Origin: Fusibacter ferrireducens
GTDB lineage: Bacteria; Bacillota; Clostridia; Peptostreptococcales; Acidaminobacteraceae
Length of the DNA: 64,000 nucleotides
Assembly: GCF_015352425.1 (NCBI RefSeq)
Contig: NZ_JADKNH010000002.1
Location: 295,169 to 359,168, forward strand
Direction of reading: 5' to 3'
The notes below the pieces were generated by a model. That model was not told where the DNA came from and did no database searches. It was given only the letters and a program-made list of their open reading frames with translations. Made by a program: the position numbers and the translations under genes. This document shows, piece by piece, positions 33,381 to 42,014 of this stretch; positions within the stretch are counted from its first letter, which is position 1, and each line of letters starts with the position of its first letter.

Positions 33381-33722
33381 TTAAATTGTCAACAAATTAG
33401 ATTTTGTTTTGAGAAGTTCAGTTAGACCTTCTCCCCAATATTTAATCTCAATGCCCATTGCACTCAGATTTTCTGAAACGTTCAATTGATCCGCACAAGC
33501 TTTGCAGGCAGAAAATTTTACGCCCTTTTGAATTGCAAAAGCAACAAGTTCTCTAATATTTTCATTCTCAGCGATCAACGATGCTGTTGACCCCCATATA
33601 ATTATGGTGATCTCTTCCCACCACCCATGAATTTTGGCATTTGTGCCATACATAAGCACCATTTTTTCAGCTGTAACTGGATCTGCATTCGTCCATAGTA
33701 TATAGAGATAATTTTCGTTCAC
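33381..33722 (-). CDS. DsrE/DsrF-like family protein
   Basis: A 113-residue protein of the DsrE-like fold. It opens with YLYILWTNADPVTAEKMVLM, has EEITIIIWGSTASL in the middle and the conserved Cys pair region FSACKACADQL near residue 74. Such proteins handle sulfur or redox signals. The start is a GTG (33720-33722) behind GAGGAGG. It pairs with the hemerythrin/DUF438 gene downstream, an association found in other anaerobes. Exact role unknown. Confidence 0.8.
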   Translation of the reverse strand: MNENYLYILWTNADPVTAEKMVLMYGTNAKIHGWWEEITIIIWGSTASLIAENENIRELVAFAIQKGVKFSACKACADQLNVSENLSAMGIEIKYWGEGLTELLKTKSNLLTI

Positions 33723-33732
33723 TTTGTCCTCC

Positions 33733-34782
33733 TCAATAAGTAGATTGCTTCGTCCAATCTAATTTATAGTAAAATTTAGGAATCATTCTATCCGTTTTCA
33801 AAAACGAGGCAATTTCACCACTATAAATCGCACCCATTTTTTCATAAAAAGCTTTAGCTTCTGGATTCGTCACAAATGTAATCACTTCTATCTTCAGTAA
33901 AGAGCAGCGCTTTAACATGTGATTCCAAAGCACACGACCAATGCCTTGCCCTATAAGATCTGGTCTCACATAGAAGAATTCCAACTCACAAAATCGCCCC
34001 TTGAGTACAAGACTATAGAATGCGACAATTTGTTCCTCTCTCAAATAGACGTAAGTTGGATTCTCAGAGATATACTCTGCATCCATCGCATAAAAGGTCT
34101 TAAATTCATTTAAAAAAGCTTCATCATATCCCCAATGCGCTTCTGACTGAGCTGCCAACTCATTGAGCTCTAAGAACTCATCCGGCTTAGCTTCTCTAAA
34201 GCACCCTTTTTCATCCTCTTTGATCTCAGCAATTTGCCGCATCAGCTGTTCTGGCATGACGTTCTGTCGCCTAAGTTCCGCCTCAATGCTCATCTGTTGA
34301 GGCTTGTGATGTTTAAAGTAATCGCCAATCCGTTTAACTTTCTCTTCACGATTTTCCATGAGCCCGTACAGGACAAACCAATCTTCAAGAGATGTCAAAG
34401 GTACTTCTGTACCCATTTCACTCCAAACAGAGTGAATATACTTTTTATCAAAATGATATCTAAATTGTCCCTGGCTTGTATTAATCGTCAATTCCGCCAT
34501 GACATCTATATCGATATCGTCGATAATGAATTCGTAAAAGTAAGGTGTGCTATACTGTTCAGATTTCTCCCAAGACTGCTTTTTGCCCAATGTCTCCAAA
34601 ATATGATCCACTTTTTCAACATCGTCAACTTGAACAATCAAATCAATATCCCGTGGTGGTTTATCTAAAAGATCGTAGTAGTCAAGTACAATTGACGCAC
34701 CCACCGCCCATGTGACTTTTGCTTCATTCAACTGCGTTGCTATTTTAAACAAGACTGTTTTCAAATTGGATTCCATTATCAA
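33733..34782 (-). CDS. Nucleotidyltransferase - GNAT acetyltransferase fusion protein
   Basis: About 349 residues in two domains. The first 150 resemble minimal nucleotidyltransferases: WAVGASIVLDYYDLL, then PPRDIDLIVQVDD carries the metal-binding D-x-D, with a third Asp in DDIDIDVMAEL. The second half is a GNAT acetyltransferase (FREAKPDEFLELNELAAQ, LEFFYVRPDLIGQGIGRVLW with the acetyl-CoA loop, and NPEAKAFYEKMGAIYSG). The TTG at 34780-34782 is 7 nt behind GGGAGGTG and is preferred; the ATG 6 nt on is the alternative. Substrates unknown. It might modify small molecules such as aminoglycosides or a tRNA/protein target. Confidence 0.78.
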   Translation of the reverse strand: MIMESNLKTVLFKIATQLNEAKVTWAVGASIVLDYYDLLDKPPRDIDLIVQVDDVEKVDHILETLGKKQSWEKSEQYSTPYFYEFIIDDIDIDVMAELTINTSQGQFRYHFDKKYIHSVWSEMGTEVPLTSLEDWFVLYGLMENREEKVKRIGDYFKHHKPQQMSIEAELRRQNVMPEQLMRQIAEIKEDEKGCFREAKPDEFLELNELAAQSEAHWGYDEAFLNEFKTFYAMDAEYISENPTYVYLREEQIVAFYSLVLKGRFCELEFFYVRPDLIGQGIGRVLWNHMLKRCSLLKIEVITFVTNPEAKAFYEKMGAIYSGEIASFLKTDRMIPKFYYKLDWTKQSTY

Positions 34783-34869
34783 CCAAATACACCTCCCCTG
34801 CAAGTCTAAATACTTTAAATAAGACGCTCAATCCCGATGAATTATATTTACACGACTCTCTAACTCTCC

Positions 34870-35427
34870 TCAGAAGGCAATTGAGACTTCATCCATGCTT
34901 CTACACCAAATATAGTGATCATAGCCCTCTCCCCAATAATCCTTCACAATAATATCCGGGTTACCCAATTTGCCAGTCCATATCTTTTTAGCTTTCGTAT
35001 AGCCGCTATCCAGTGTAAAAGTCTTTACACCGCGTCCTAAAAGAACCAAATACATTGCATTTAACATCGAAGATCCAATACCACGATTATGTTGATCTGG
35101 ATGTACAAACACACTTCCAATTTCTCCATAAGTCGAGTAGACCCCTTTTGAAAGTTCATTGATCAAGGCGCCAGCGGGCCCATATGCAATGGTTCCAATA
35201 ATTTTTTGATCCTTTTTAGCCAACAAAAAAAAATACGTTCTTCCTTCAGAATCTAAATCGCTTTGCACAAATTTCATTTTCTCAGAGACTTCATCCGTGA
35301 CAAATGCCTCTATATCCTTTAGACCTTCATCTATTAGAACACTGTGAATACACCGTGTAAAAAATTGCTCGAGTTCTTCTAAATCAGCTTGCATTGGCCT
35401 AAGCAATGCGATTTTATCCCCACTCAT
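34870..35427 (-). CDS. GNAT family N-acetyltransferase
   Basis: A 185-residue acetyltransferase. The acetyl-CoA binding segment is IGSVFVHPDQHNRGIGSSMLNAM near residue 103, preceded by KKDQKIIGTIAYGPAG. The N-terminal region IALLRPMQADLEELEQFFTRC is typical of the fold. It starts 2 nt before the end of the DUF2164 gene region and is probably co-transcribed with it. The acyl acceptor cannot be told from sequence. Confidence 0.85.
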   Translation of the reverse strand: MSGDKIALLRPMQADLEELEQFFTRCIHSVLIDEGLKDIEAFVTDEVSEKMKFVQSDLDSEGRTYFFLLAKKDQKIIGTIAYGPAGALINELSKGVYSTYGEIGSVFVHPDQHNRGIGSSMLNAMYLVLLGRGVKTFTLDSGYTKAKKIWTGKLGNPDIIVKDYWGEGYDHYIWCRSMDEVSIAF

Positions 35428-35429
35428 TT

Positions 35430-35693
35430 TTAACGTCCTTTTTTATAAAGTAAATCATAGTCATAAGAAATTTCTTCAAGCCTCTTTTCAAACCAATATT
35501 TCGAATCTGACAAAGCTTTGTTATAAGTCACTTTTCCAAGCGTTTCAAGGAAAAAATCAAGAATCATATCTGCCGCTATTGTCCCCAGCTCTTCCTCTCT
35601 TTCCGTACTAAAAAAAGTCTGGATCTCTGCTATGAGGGTTTCCCTCTCTTCTTTTTCAAGTGTAATCTTATCTAATAATGCCCTTTTTTTCAT
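35430..35693 (-). CDS. DUF2164 family protein
   Basis: An 87-residue helical protein matching DUF2164: ITLEKEERETLIAEIQTFFS, then GTIAADMILDFFLETLGKV and the conserved YNKALSDSKYWFEKRLEEI. I start at the ATG at 35691-35693, 6 nt behind AAAGGGAGA; the longer frame has no ribosome site. The family is small, soluble and of unknown function. It heads a short operon with the GNAT gene. Confidence 0.85.
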   Translation of the reverse strand: MKKRALLDKITLEKEERETLIAEIQTFFSTEREEELGTIAADMILDFFLETLGKVTYNKALSDSKYWFEKRLEEISYDYDLLYKKGR

Positions 35694-35895
35694 GTAGCTG
35701 TCTCCCTTTCTTTTATAGTACTTTATAATGCTTTGCAATACTATATATATCCACCTTATGTCTCATACTATCAAAAATAGGATATGAAGTAAACATGACC
35801 CACGCACTATTCTCATTATTTCTGGACCGTGGTACTATTACTTTATTAAAAGAGATCTGTAAAAGGCTCATAATTTTTTTAAGGGAGGTCATAAA

Positions 35896-36888
35896 ATGAT
35901 AAGCAGAATTTATGTGAATCAAAAAAATCTACTCTTACTTATTATTCTAGGCATTTCATCACTCTTACTCTGGGGATGTTCAAACAGTTCTAATGAATCC
36001 CAAAATCAACCATCGACCACTTCCACTGAACAAACTAACTCAGACTTAAACCCTATGTACACCATAACTGGCATTGTATTTTTAGACGCCAATGGAAACG
36101 GCATTATGGAATCAGACGAATCTGGACTGCCCGATATTACCATTAAAAATCAATTTAGCGAATCACACACAGATTCAGATGGTCAATTCATACTTGAGAG
36201 TCAACAGGGCAACGATCTCATCAGTGTTGTACAGAATTCATTGCCACCAGGATTAATGCTTACCACCTCAAACGCGTCACAAGCTTTTACCGTTAGTGGT
36301 CATATTGAATCTGATCCCATCGGTTATACTTATCCTGTCCCAGATGCACCTTCGTATACATTTAAGGATACCATCACAACAGATTCAACCTATGACAATT
36401 ACTATTTTGAACTTCAAATGTCAAATGCAGGCCAACTGAATGAAACCATGAAATTATGGGTGATCGGTCAAAGCATGAAAGCTGAAACACAAGGCTTAAT
36501 CACCTATTACAATCATGAAAATGGAACAATGGGTGTCTATGCTGCCGAAACAAATCAAGTGGTTATTACACCTATTATGGAAGAAATGCCTATTGTAACA
36601 CCCTTTACTTTTGTAGATGAACTCGATGCACAAACTTTTGATGAGATCGCCTATAGAGGCGAAGAAGATCTAGATGACAAAGAAGTACTCGTCTTCGAAA
36701 ACACTTCGCCTGGTTTTGAAGCCACTTATTATGTATGGAAAGAACATCCTATGATTATTAAAATGGAAACCAAAAGCGGCTCATTTGAAAGCAGTTTCTA
36801 TTTTAAAGATTTATCACTGGGCACAGTGACGCCAGACGATATCACTTATCCAGCAGGTGCAGAAGTCTTGAATCTAAGCGGACAATAA
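35896..36888 (+). CDS. Surface lipoprotein with SdrD B-like domain
   Basis: A 330-residue plus-strand gene behind GGGAGG (7 nt). The signal ends in the lipobox LLWGC (Cys28), followed by a Ser/Thr/Gln/Asn-rich linker. Residues 53-115 look like an SdrD B-type repeat: TGIVFLDANGNGIMESDESG, with the calcium-binding DxNxNGxxxxDE pattern, then TDSDGQFIL. The remaining 200 residues are beta-rich (YTFKDTITTD, ATYYVWKEHPMIIKME) and of no family I know. Probably attached to the outside of the membrane. Divergent from the DUF2164 operon; the 202-nt gap between them holds no clear signal. Confidence 0.8.
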   Translation: MISRIYVNQKNLLLLIILGISSLLLWGCSNSSNESQNQPSTTSTEQTNSDLNPMYTITGIVFLDANGNGIMESDESGLPDITIKNQFSESHTDSDGQFILESQQGNDLISVVQNSLPPGLMLTTSNASQAFTVSGHIESDPIGYTYPVPDAPSYTFKDTITTDSTYDNYYFELQMSNAGQLNETMKLWVIGQSMKAETQGLITYYNHENGTMGVYAAETNQVVITPIMEEMPIVTPFTFVDELDAQTFDEIAYRGEEDLDDKEVLVFENTSPGFEATYYVWKEHPMIIKMETKSGSFESSFYFKDLSLGTVTPDDITYPAGAEVLNLSGQ

Positions 36889-37020
36889 CATGAAAATGAC
36901 TGAACGAGCAGCATGATACAATAGGAATACACATCATCTTTTGATGTCTCAAACCCATTTTCAGGGATGATTTTCCCGACGAATACTTCGGCTTAAATCT
37001 TTCCGCTCAAATCTTATCGT

Positions 37021-37054
37021 TTTAAAAAAGCACCACCCTAAACTGGGTGGTGCT
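37021..37054 (-). terminator. Terminator between the lipoprotein gene and the TiaS-like gene
   Basis: A perfect 10-bp GC-rich stem (AGCACCACCC/GGGTGGTGCT, 37029-37038 with 37045-37054) with a 6-nt loop and T6 on the minus strand. It ends the minus-strand ABC operon; it may also end the plus-strand lipoprotein transcript. Between it and 37172 are A/T-rich copies of TATTGAATAT and its inverse (37095-37155), possibly protein-binding sites. Confidence 0.85.
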
Positions 37055-37171
37055 CTTCTATAAATCTAATCATTATCCGTTTAAAGCTTCTTTAAGATAT
37101 ATTGAATATCCAGTCAATATATATTCAATATCAACCCAATATCTATTCAATAAAAAACGATTGCATTCAAA

Positions 37172-38131
37172 TTAAAGTTGATCTAAAAGGCACTTAAAAG
37201 CATGTGCAGTCCAACGCCTATAACTACAATTTGCGCAGACTTTTTTTTCATCAATGCACTCTTCATAGACATCTCTAACAAAGTGCTTACAATGTTTATT
37301 TTCCCCATCATCCTGTTTTTGCTTGATTTCCATTTTGCGAATGGCCTTCTTTTCAAGCGCCTTATATGCCCCTTCTGAACCCAAGACGAACAGAGTGAAT
37401 TGACCATCTCTCAAAATGGTCTTGCTCTTACTTGTAAACAGAATATCGCCGCTCTCGACAATTGACAGGCTATCTCTATGCCGAATGACATCAACTTCAG
37501 GAAGCGCCATCAGTGCTTCTACACTGTAAAGCCCTTTGTCCAATGATTTTAAGCTGGCTTTCACCTCGCCATCATTCCCTGAAAGTCGCAATCCAACACC
37601 TGCCATAGCGCCAATCACACCGCCGCCGGTCCCACCATGTTCTGAAAGATGGATGCCCAATGCACTTGCGAGGCCGTATGCATCTGATTTGGTTTTAATA
37701 GATACTTTCGCCTCCATGCCAAACTGTATCAACTTTGAATGTACTTCTTCATCTGGATTGAGCACCACACATAAACCCGGATCTGAACCCTCTGCCCTGT
37801 ACTCAAGTATGGTATCGGTTGCAATCCTTTTAATTTGCTCGTATGATTCAGTCCATAGATTGGCCTCATTTTCAAATACCTGTGTATCAGATTTGTCAAG
37901 CATATCCAACGTATTGACCATATCACTCCTGCTCTGCTCTACTACAAAACACATGCTACTGTTGTGGGATGTATATGGGATATCTTCGTGGATAAGCAAC
38001 TGGTGTCTTGTGGTCGGTGTACAGACCAATTCCAGTTCTTCTTCAATTTTTTCCTTGATATAATCTGCTACGGTTCCCGTTCCAATGGAATCTATATTAT
38101 CCGTATCATCAATACACACGTATATTCTCAT
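37172..38131 (-). CDS. TiaS-like (COG1571-type) protein with C-terminal Cys cluster
   Basis: A 319-residue protein. Its opening MRIYVCIDDTDNIDSIGTGT matches the first domain of tRNA(Ile2) agmatinylcytidine synthase-like proteins (DDTD and GTGT). A second glycine-rich block, LGIHLSEHGGTGGGVIGAMA, follows near residue 160. The C-terminus has five Cys including CANC, perhaps a zinc site. True TiaS is archaeal and bacteria use TilS, so a tRNA role here is doubtful. It follows the binding-protein gene by only 3 nt and so belongs to the siderophore/corrinoid-type ABC operon; it may process or sense the imported ligand. Confidence 0.6.
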   Translation of the reverse strand: MRIYVCIDDTDNIDSIGTGTVADYIKEKIEEELELVCTPTTRHQLLIHEDIPYTSHNSSMCFVVEQSRSDMVNTLDMLDKSDTQVFENEANLWTESYEQIKRIATDTILEYRAEGSDPGLCVVLNPDEEVHSKLIQFGMEAKVSIKTKSDAYGLASALGIHLSEHGGTGGGVIGAMAGVGLRLSGNDGEVKASLKSLDKGLYSVEALMALPEVDVIRHRDSLSIVESGDILFTSKSKTILRDGQFTLFVLGSEGAYKALEKKAIRKMEIKQKQDDGENKHCKHFVRDVYEECIDEKKVCANCSYRRWTAHAFKCLLDQL

Positions 38132-38134
38132 GAC

Positions 38135-39226
38135 TCACTCTCCTTGATCTGATAAATCCTTATTCAATCGCATACCGCGTCCATCAATAATGGAATCATA
38201 AGCTTCATCTGTCAGTTCATATTCAAATAAATCTCGATAGAATGCCTGGGTATACGCTTTTAGATCTAAAGTTTCACACGCCTCTGGATATAGGGTTTTG
38301 GCTACCCACATCATTGCCAATGGCGTCTCTATGGATGTGGTATGTCCCCATCTGGAAATACCTGTCGGCATGATATAGACACGATGATTTTTAACCGCAT
38401 CAATCATTTGCCATTGATCCTTTTCAAGAATGTATTGATCTACACCATCTTCATTGCAAAAAATCACCTCTGGATTCCATGCGATAATCTGCTCTAAAGA
38501 AGCATAGTATTTATCGTTGTCCTGTATCAGTTGATCCTTTAACGAAACTTCTAAGCCCCCTGAAATCTTCATGAATTCTTCCGGTAATGAGCCCAAAGGT
38601 ACCGTATTCGTGGCTTCATTTAAAGCATGGTATACACGCAACCGCTGCTCGGCAGGTATATCTTTAATACAGTCATTTACGAGAGCCCTGATCTCATCGT
38701 ACATTGCATTGTAAAGGGCCGCTTCTTCCTGTGCATTAAAGACCTCACCCAGCATCATCACTAGATCTTGCTGTGTTTCAATGGAATCAAATTGCGTGAC
38801 AATAAATGGTATTTTATATTTGTTAAACTGCTTGACCAGGGCATCATCTGCGTACATATCACTTGGCATAATCACTAAATCCACATTTTGCTTCAAAAGT
38901 TCTTCAAAGTTCACTGCTCCACTGACTTTTACCAAAGCAGCTTCTTTTATACTTGGTGCAATCTCATGAAGCAATTTATCGCGCTTCAAGCCATTGCTCA
39001 CTGCCACAATTTTATCACCAGATCCGAGCATAGTCATAATGTGCCCCGTATTGGTAAACAGACAGGCAACGCGTTGTGGTTCCAAGGGTACACGTACTTC
39101 TCTATCCATGGAATCCACGATGACTTTTGAGTTTTCATCATTGAGATCTGAAGTATTGACAATATTGCTACAACTACTCAAGATCATGACAACCACCAAA
39201 ATAAATATCGAAAGTTTCGCTTTCAT
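38135..39226 (-). CDS. Siderophore/cobalamin-type ABC transporter binding lipoprotein
   Basis: A 363-residue class III binding protein. The signal MKAKLSIFILVVVMILSSC has a lipobox with Cys19. The mature part has VDSMDREVRVPLEPQRVACL, typical of Fe3+-siderophore/B12 binding proteins, and VMPTGISRWGHTTSIETPLA near the end. It sits downstream of the permease and ATPase genes. The ligand could be a siderophore, heme, corrinoid or another metal complex; no riboswitch or Fur box upstream helps to choose. Confidence 0.88.
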   Translation of the reverse strand: MKAKLSIFILVVVMILSSCSNIVNTSDLNDENSKVIVDSMDREVRVPLEPQRVACLFTNTGHIMTMLGSGDKIVAVSNGLKRDKLLHEIAPSIKEAALVKVSGAVNFEELLKQNVDLVIMPSDMYADDALVKQFNKYKIPFIVTQFDSIETQQDLVMMLGEVFNAQEEAALYNAMYDEIRALVNDCIKDIPAEQRLRVYHALNEATNTVPLGSLPEEFMKISGGLEVSLKDQLIQDNDKYYASLEQIIAWNPEVIFCNEDGVDQYILEKDQWQMIDAVKNHRVYIMPTGISRWGHTTSIETPLAMMWVAKTLYPEACETLDLKAYTQAFYRDLFEYELTDEAYDSIIDGRGMRLNKDLSDQGE

Positions 39227-39262
39227 GCCTTTATCGCCCCTTTAAAAAAATAGAAAATTGTC

Positions 39263-40060
39263 TCACATTGTGATTACAGTCCGGCCTTCATCCCCATCGT
39301 CCAGCGTATAAGGTAATATCTTCGTTTTCACATCATAAATCGCCTCTATATTTTGCTCAAGAACAACTTCTTTTACAGAACCTTGATATAAAATTCGACC
39401 TTTTTTGAGCATAGCCACTTGAGTTTCAATTTTATGCCGATCAAAATACAGTGGATGATTAATCTCGTGAGAACTCATAATGATGGTCTTATGTTTTTCT
39501 TTAACCAAATACGCCACTCTTTCAAGCAATATTTGCTCATTTTTCAAGTCTAAAGAGGCCGTGGGTTCATCCATCAAAATGATATCTGTGTCCTGCACAT
39601 AAGCTCTTGCAAAGAGAACCATCTTCATTTCTCCGCCACTTAACTGCGTATACAGCCGATCTTTCAGTGCCATAATTCCCATCAGTGAAAGTGCTTCATC
39701 CACTCTGGTCAAGTCTTCCTTCTTGGATCTCTCATAGGCTTTAAGATATGGATTTCTGCCCATGAGCACAATTTCTAAAACCGTATACGGGAAATGTTCT
39801 TCATGATTTTGAGGAATATAAGAAATATACTTTGCCCTTTTTGAAATTGAAATTTTATTGATTTCATCCCCATGAACTTTAATCAATCCCTTTTGAGATG
39901 GATAAATACCAAGAATGTTGTCAAGCAACGTCGTTTTACCACTGCCATTATTACCCAATAGACAAGTAATCGTCCCCTTTTTAATCATGAGTGAAATATC
40001 TTTAAGCACATTTTGAGTTTCATATGCGAAAGTCAGGTTTTTAATTTCTATAATGGACAT
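39263..40060 (-). CDS. ABC transporter ATP-binding protein, FepC/BtuD type
   Basis: A 265-residue ATPase. Walker A GNNGSGKTTL is at about residue 36, signature LSGGEMKMV near 140, Walker B DIILMDEPTASLD near 160 and the switch His in MSSHEIN near 195. I start at the third codon ATG (40058-40060), 9 nt behind GGGAGGG. It overlaps the permease stop as TGATG, so it is translationally coupled. It powers import of the ligand bound by the lipoprotein encoded downstream. Confidence 0.93.
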   Translation of the reverse strand: MSIIEIKNLTFAYETQNVLKDISLMIKKGTITCLLGNNGSGKTTLLDNILGIYPSQKGLIKVHGDEINKISISKRAKYISYIPQNHEEHFPYTVLEIVLMGRNPYLKAYERSKKEDLTRVDEALSLMGIMALKDRLYTQLSGGEMKMVLFARAYVQDTDIILMDEPTASLDLKNEQILLERVAYLVKEKHKTIIMSSHEINHPLYFDRHKIETQVAMLKKGRILYQGSVKEVVLEQNIEAIYDVKTKILPYTLDDGDEGRTVITM

Positions 40061-41070
40061 CACCATTTCCCTCCCTTCGTTTTCTTAAGCAGAAGGATGT
40101 AAAAAGGCGCTCCGATTAATGATGTCAATATCCCTATCGGAATTTCTGCAGCAGTTAATGATCTCGCCAGAATATCAATGCAAACTAAGAAACTCCCGCC
40201 TAAAAAAAAGGATAACGGCATCAGCTTCGAGTGATCATTGCCAATAAGCATCCGTATAATATGTGGAATGATAAGGCCTACCCAGCCAATGGTGCCTGCA
40301 ATACAAACAGATGCCGCAGTAATCAGAGAACATGAAATAATTAAAATGCCTTTTAATCGCTTCGTATGAACACCAAGACTCGTGGCTTCTTTATCGCCCA
40401 TGGAAAGGATGTTAATCTGTCTTCTATAGTATAAAATTACAGGCACACCAATTAAAACAGGCAGCCAAATAAATTTTAATTCATCATAACTGACATTGGC
40501 TAAGCTTCCCATGAGCCAGAACACAATCTCAGGCAATTCGTCAAACGGATCGGCAATGTACTTTCCAAAAGAAATCAGGGCAGAAAATAGAGATGATACA
40601 ATCACACCACCCAAAATGAGCATAATTGTCGATGATTGTTTATAAAAACCACCAATGGCAAATGCCATCCCCACCGCAAGGAGGCCGAATGCAAATGAAA
40701 ATATAAGTGTTGTAATAGAACCTTGGTTAAAGAGAATAATCGCCAAAACTGCTCCAAAGCCAGCACCTGAATTGACACCTAACATCCCTGAATCCACTAA
40801 GGGATTTCGAAACACGCCTTGCAAGGTTGCACCGCTTAAAGCCAAACTCCCTCCAATTAAAAAGCCAATAATTGCACGCGGAAACCGAATCAGCCAAACA
40901 ACGCTGGTCTCCACGCTTGAAGCACTCGTTTTATGAAAGAACGTCGATTGAAAGACATCTATCAGATTAAGTGGATATCGCCCCAGAGCTAATGAAAGCA
41001 ATAATAGCAGAACTGGCGAAATATATATCAATATCATAATAGACCATTTTTTCGTTTTGCCACCTGTCAT
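40060..41070 (-). CDS. FecCD family ABC transporter permease
   Basis: A 336-residue permease with about ten hydrophobic segments, typical of the FecCD/BtuC family. It includes LIRFPRAIIGFLIGGSLALS, GVFRNPLVDSGMLGVNSGAG and the cytosolic coupling segment around ATSLGVHTKRLK. The ATG at 41068-41070 is 8 nt behind AAAGGA. It forms a homodimeric channel with the FepC-type ATPase that overlaps its stop. Confidence 0.93.
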   Translation of the reverse strand: MTGGKTKKWSIMILIYISPVLLLLLSLALGRYPLNLIDVFQSTFFHKTSASSVETSVVWLIRFPRAIIGFLIGGSLALSGATLQGVFRNPLVDSGMLGVNSGAGFGAVLAIILFNQGSITTLIFSFAFGLLAVGMAFAIGGFYKQSSTIMLILGGVIVSSLFSALISFGKYIADPFDELPEIVFWLMGSLANVSYDELKFIWLPVLIGVPVILYYRRQINILSMGDKEATSLGVHTKRLKGILIISCSLITAASVCIAGTIGWVGLIIPHIIRMLIGNDHSKLMPLSFFLGGSFLVCIDILARSLTAAEIPIGILTSLIGAPFYILLLKKTKGGKW

Positions 41071-41101
41071 TATGCCCATCCTTTAACGCCGTGCGCTTTG
41101 T

Positions 41102-41749
41102 CTATTTCTTATTTTTTCTTGTAATAGCCACACCAACAATGCCCAAGACCACGATGATGCCAAAGATCATCATAGGCGTATTGGATTGAGTTGATTCATC
41201 GGTTTCAGCTGATTCAGCAGGTTCAGTTGATTCAGCGGGTTCAGCGGGTTGAGTGGCTTCACTGGATTGAACTGGTTCCGTAGATTGAGCTGAAAGTGTT
41301 GTAAAATCAATTACAGTCTCAGCACCTAATTTGCTCCCGTTTTTTGCAGTCAATTCAGGCGAAATAACGAGTTTATAACTTTTATTTTCTTCAAGAGCAG
41401 CCTTGCTTTGAACTGTAATGTCATTTTTAATCGTAGGATCAACTTGATCATCGCCCATAATCACATCAATTGCAACTTCTTTCCCTTCATTATCTAGAAG
41501 TTTGAAACATGTCATATTGTTTTCAGAAACCTTCATATTGACAACATTGTTGCTAAAAGTCATTTCAATTTTACCTTCTGTGCTTATGTCCACAGCGCCT
41601 GATTCAGGATTTGAAGATTCAAGTGTTAAAGGTGCATTGCCCCCACCGCCGCCAGTACCATTACCCCCGCCTGCAAATACAGGTACACAGAGCAGTAATA
41701 AACACAAAGTTAAAATGGATATAGATTTTTTCCCCACGTTGATACTCAT
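41102..41749 (-). CDS. Secreted, membrane-anchored Ig-like (SbsA/Big_5 type) surface protein
   Basis: A 215-residue protein starting at the ATG behind GGAGG (41747-41749). A signal peptide (about residues 7-27) is followed by a Gly/Asn-rich stretch, one Ig-like domain (PLTLESSNPESGAVDIS... to the strand VIDFTTLSA), a Thr/Glu/Ser/Pro-rich wall-spanning linker, and a C-terminal helix MMIFGIIVVLGIVGVAI with basic tail. The Ig-like part resembles the SbsA-type domain found in S-layer and surface proteins. It heads the ABC operon, 31 nt before the permease, so it may capture the ligand at the cell surface, as in some heme or corrinoid loci. That role is inference. Confidence 0.72.
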   Translation of the reverse strand: MSINVGKKSISILTLCLLLLCVPVFAGGGNGTGGGGGNAPLTLESSNPESGAVDISTEGKIEMTFSNNVVNMKVSENNMTCFKLLDNEGKEVAIDVIMGDDQVDPTIKNDITVQSKAALEENKSYKLVISPELTAKNGSKLGAETVIDFTTLSAQSTEPVQSSEATQPAEPAESTEPAESAETDESTQSNTPMMIFGIIVVLGIVGVAITRKNKK

Positions 41750-41792
41750 ATAATCCTCCTCTAAATCTTTTGTGATAAAACCATTATAGTTG

Positions 41793-41827
41793 GATTTTGA
41801 AATTCTATTAGATTTCGAAATTCTAAC
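41793..41827. repeat. Tandem 18-bp repeat upstream of the Ig-like/ABC operon
   Basis: Two near-identical units, GATTTTGAAATTCTATTA and GATTTCGAAATTCTAAC, lie head to tail. Each carries ATTT-(C/T)-GAAAT, close to a palindrome. They sit directly upstream of a possible -10 (TATAAT on the minus strand near 41786) and could be operator sites of the operon. The next 190 bp to 42014 hold nothing recognisable. Confidence 0.6.
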
Positions 41828-42014
41828 CAATAATCTTAATTATATATTTTTCAACTCAAAAAAACTAACTGAATTTTCTAAAAATCATCTCTAAATCACT
41901 TCATTTCCCCTTAAAGCGCCAAGTCCTCCTTTTAAACCGCCTTTCTAGATCCTCCAAAATAAGTATACCCATAGATCAGTCTCATATCACAAAAGCCTTT
42001 TGAAAATAAAACAA

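Noticed and set aside
36889-37020. Possible coding remnant on the minus strand between the lipoprotein gene and the terminator
   Set aside because: A frame of about 40 codons exists but resembles nothing I can name; chance is likely.
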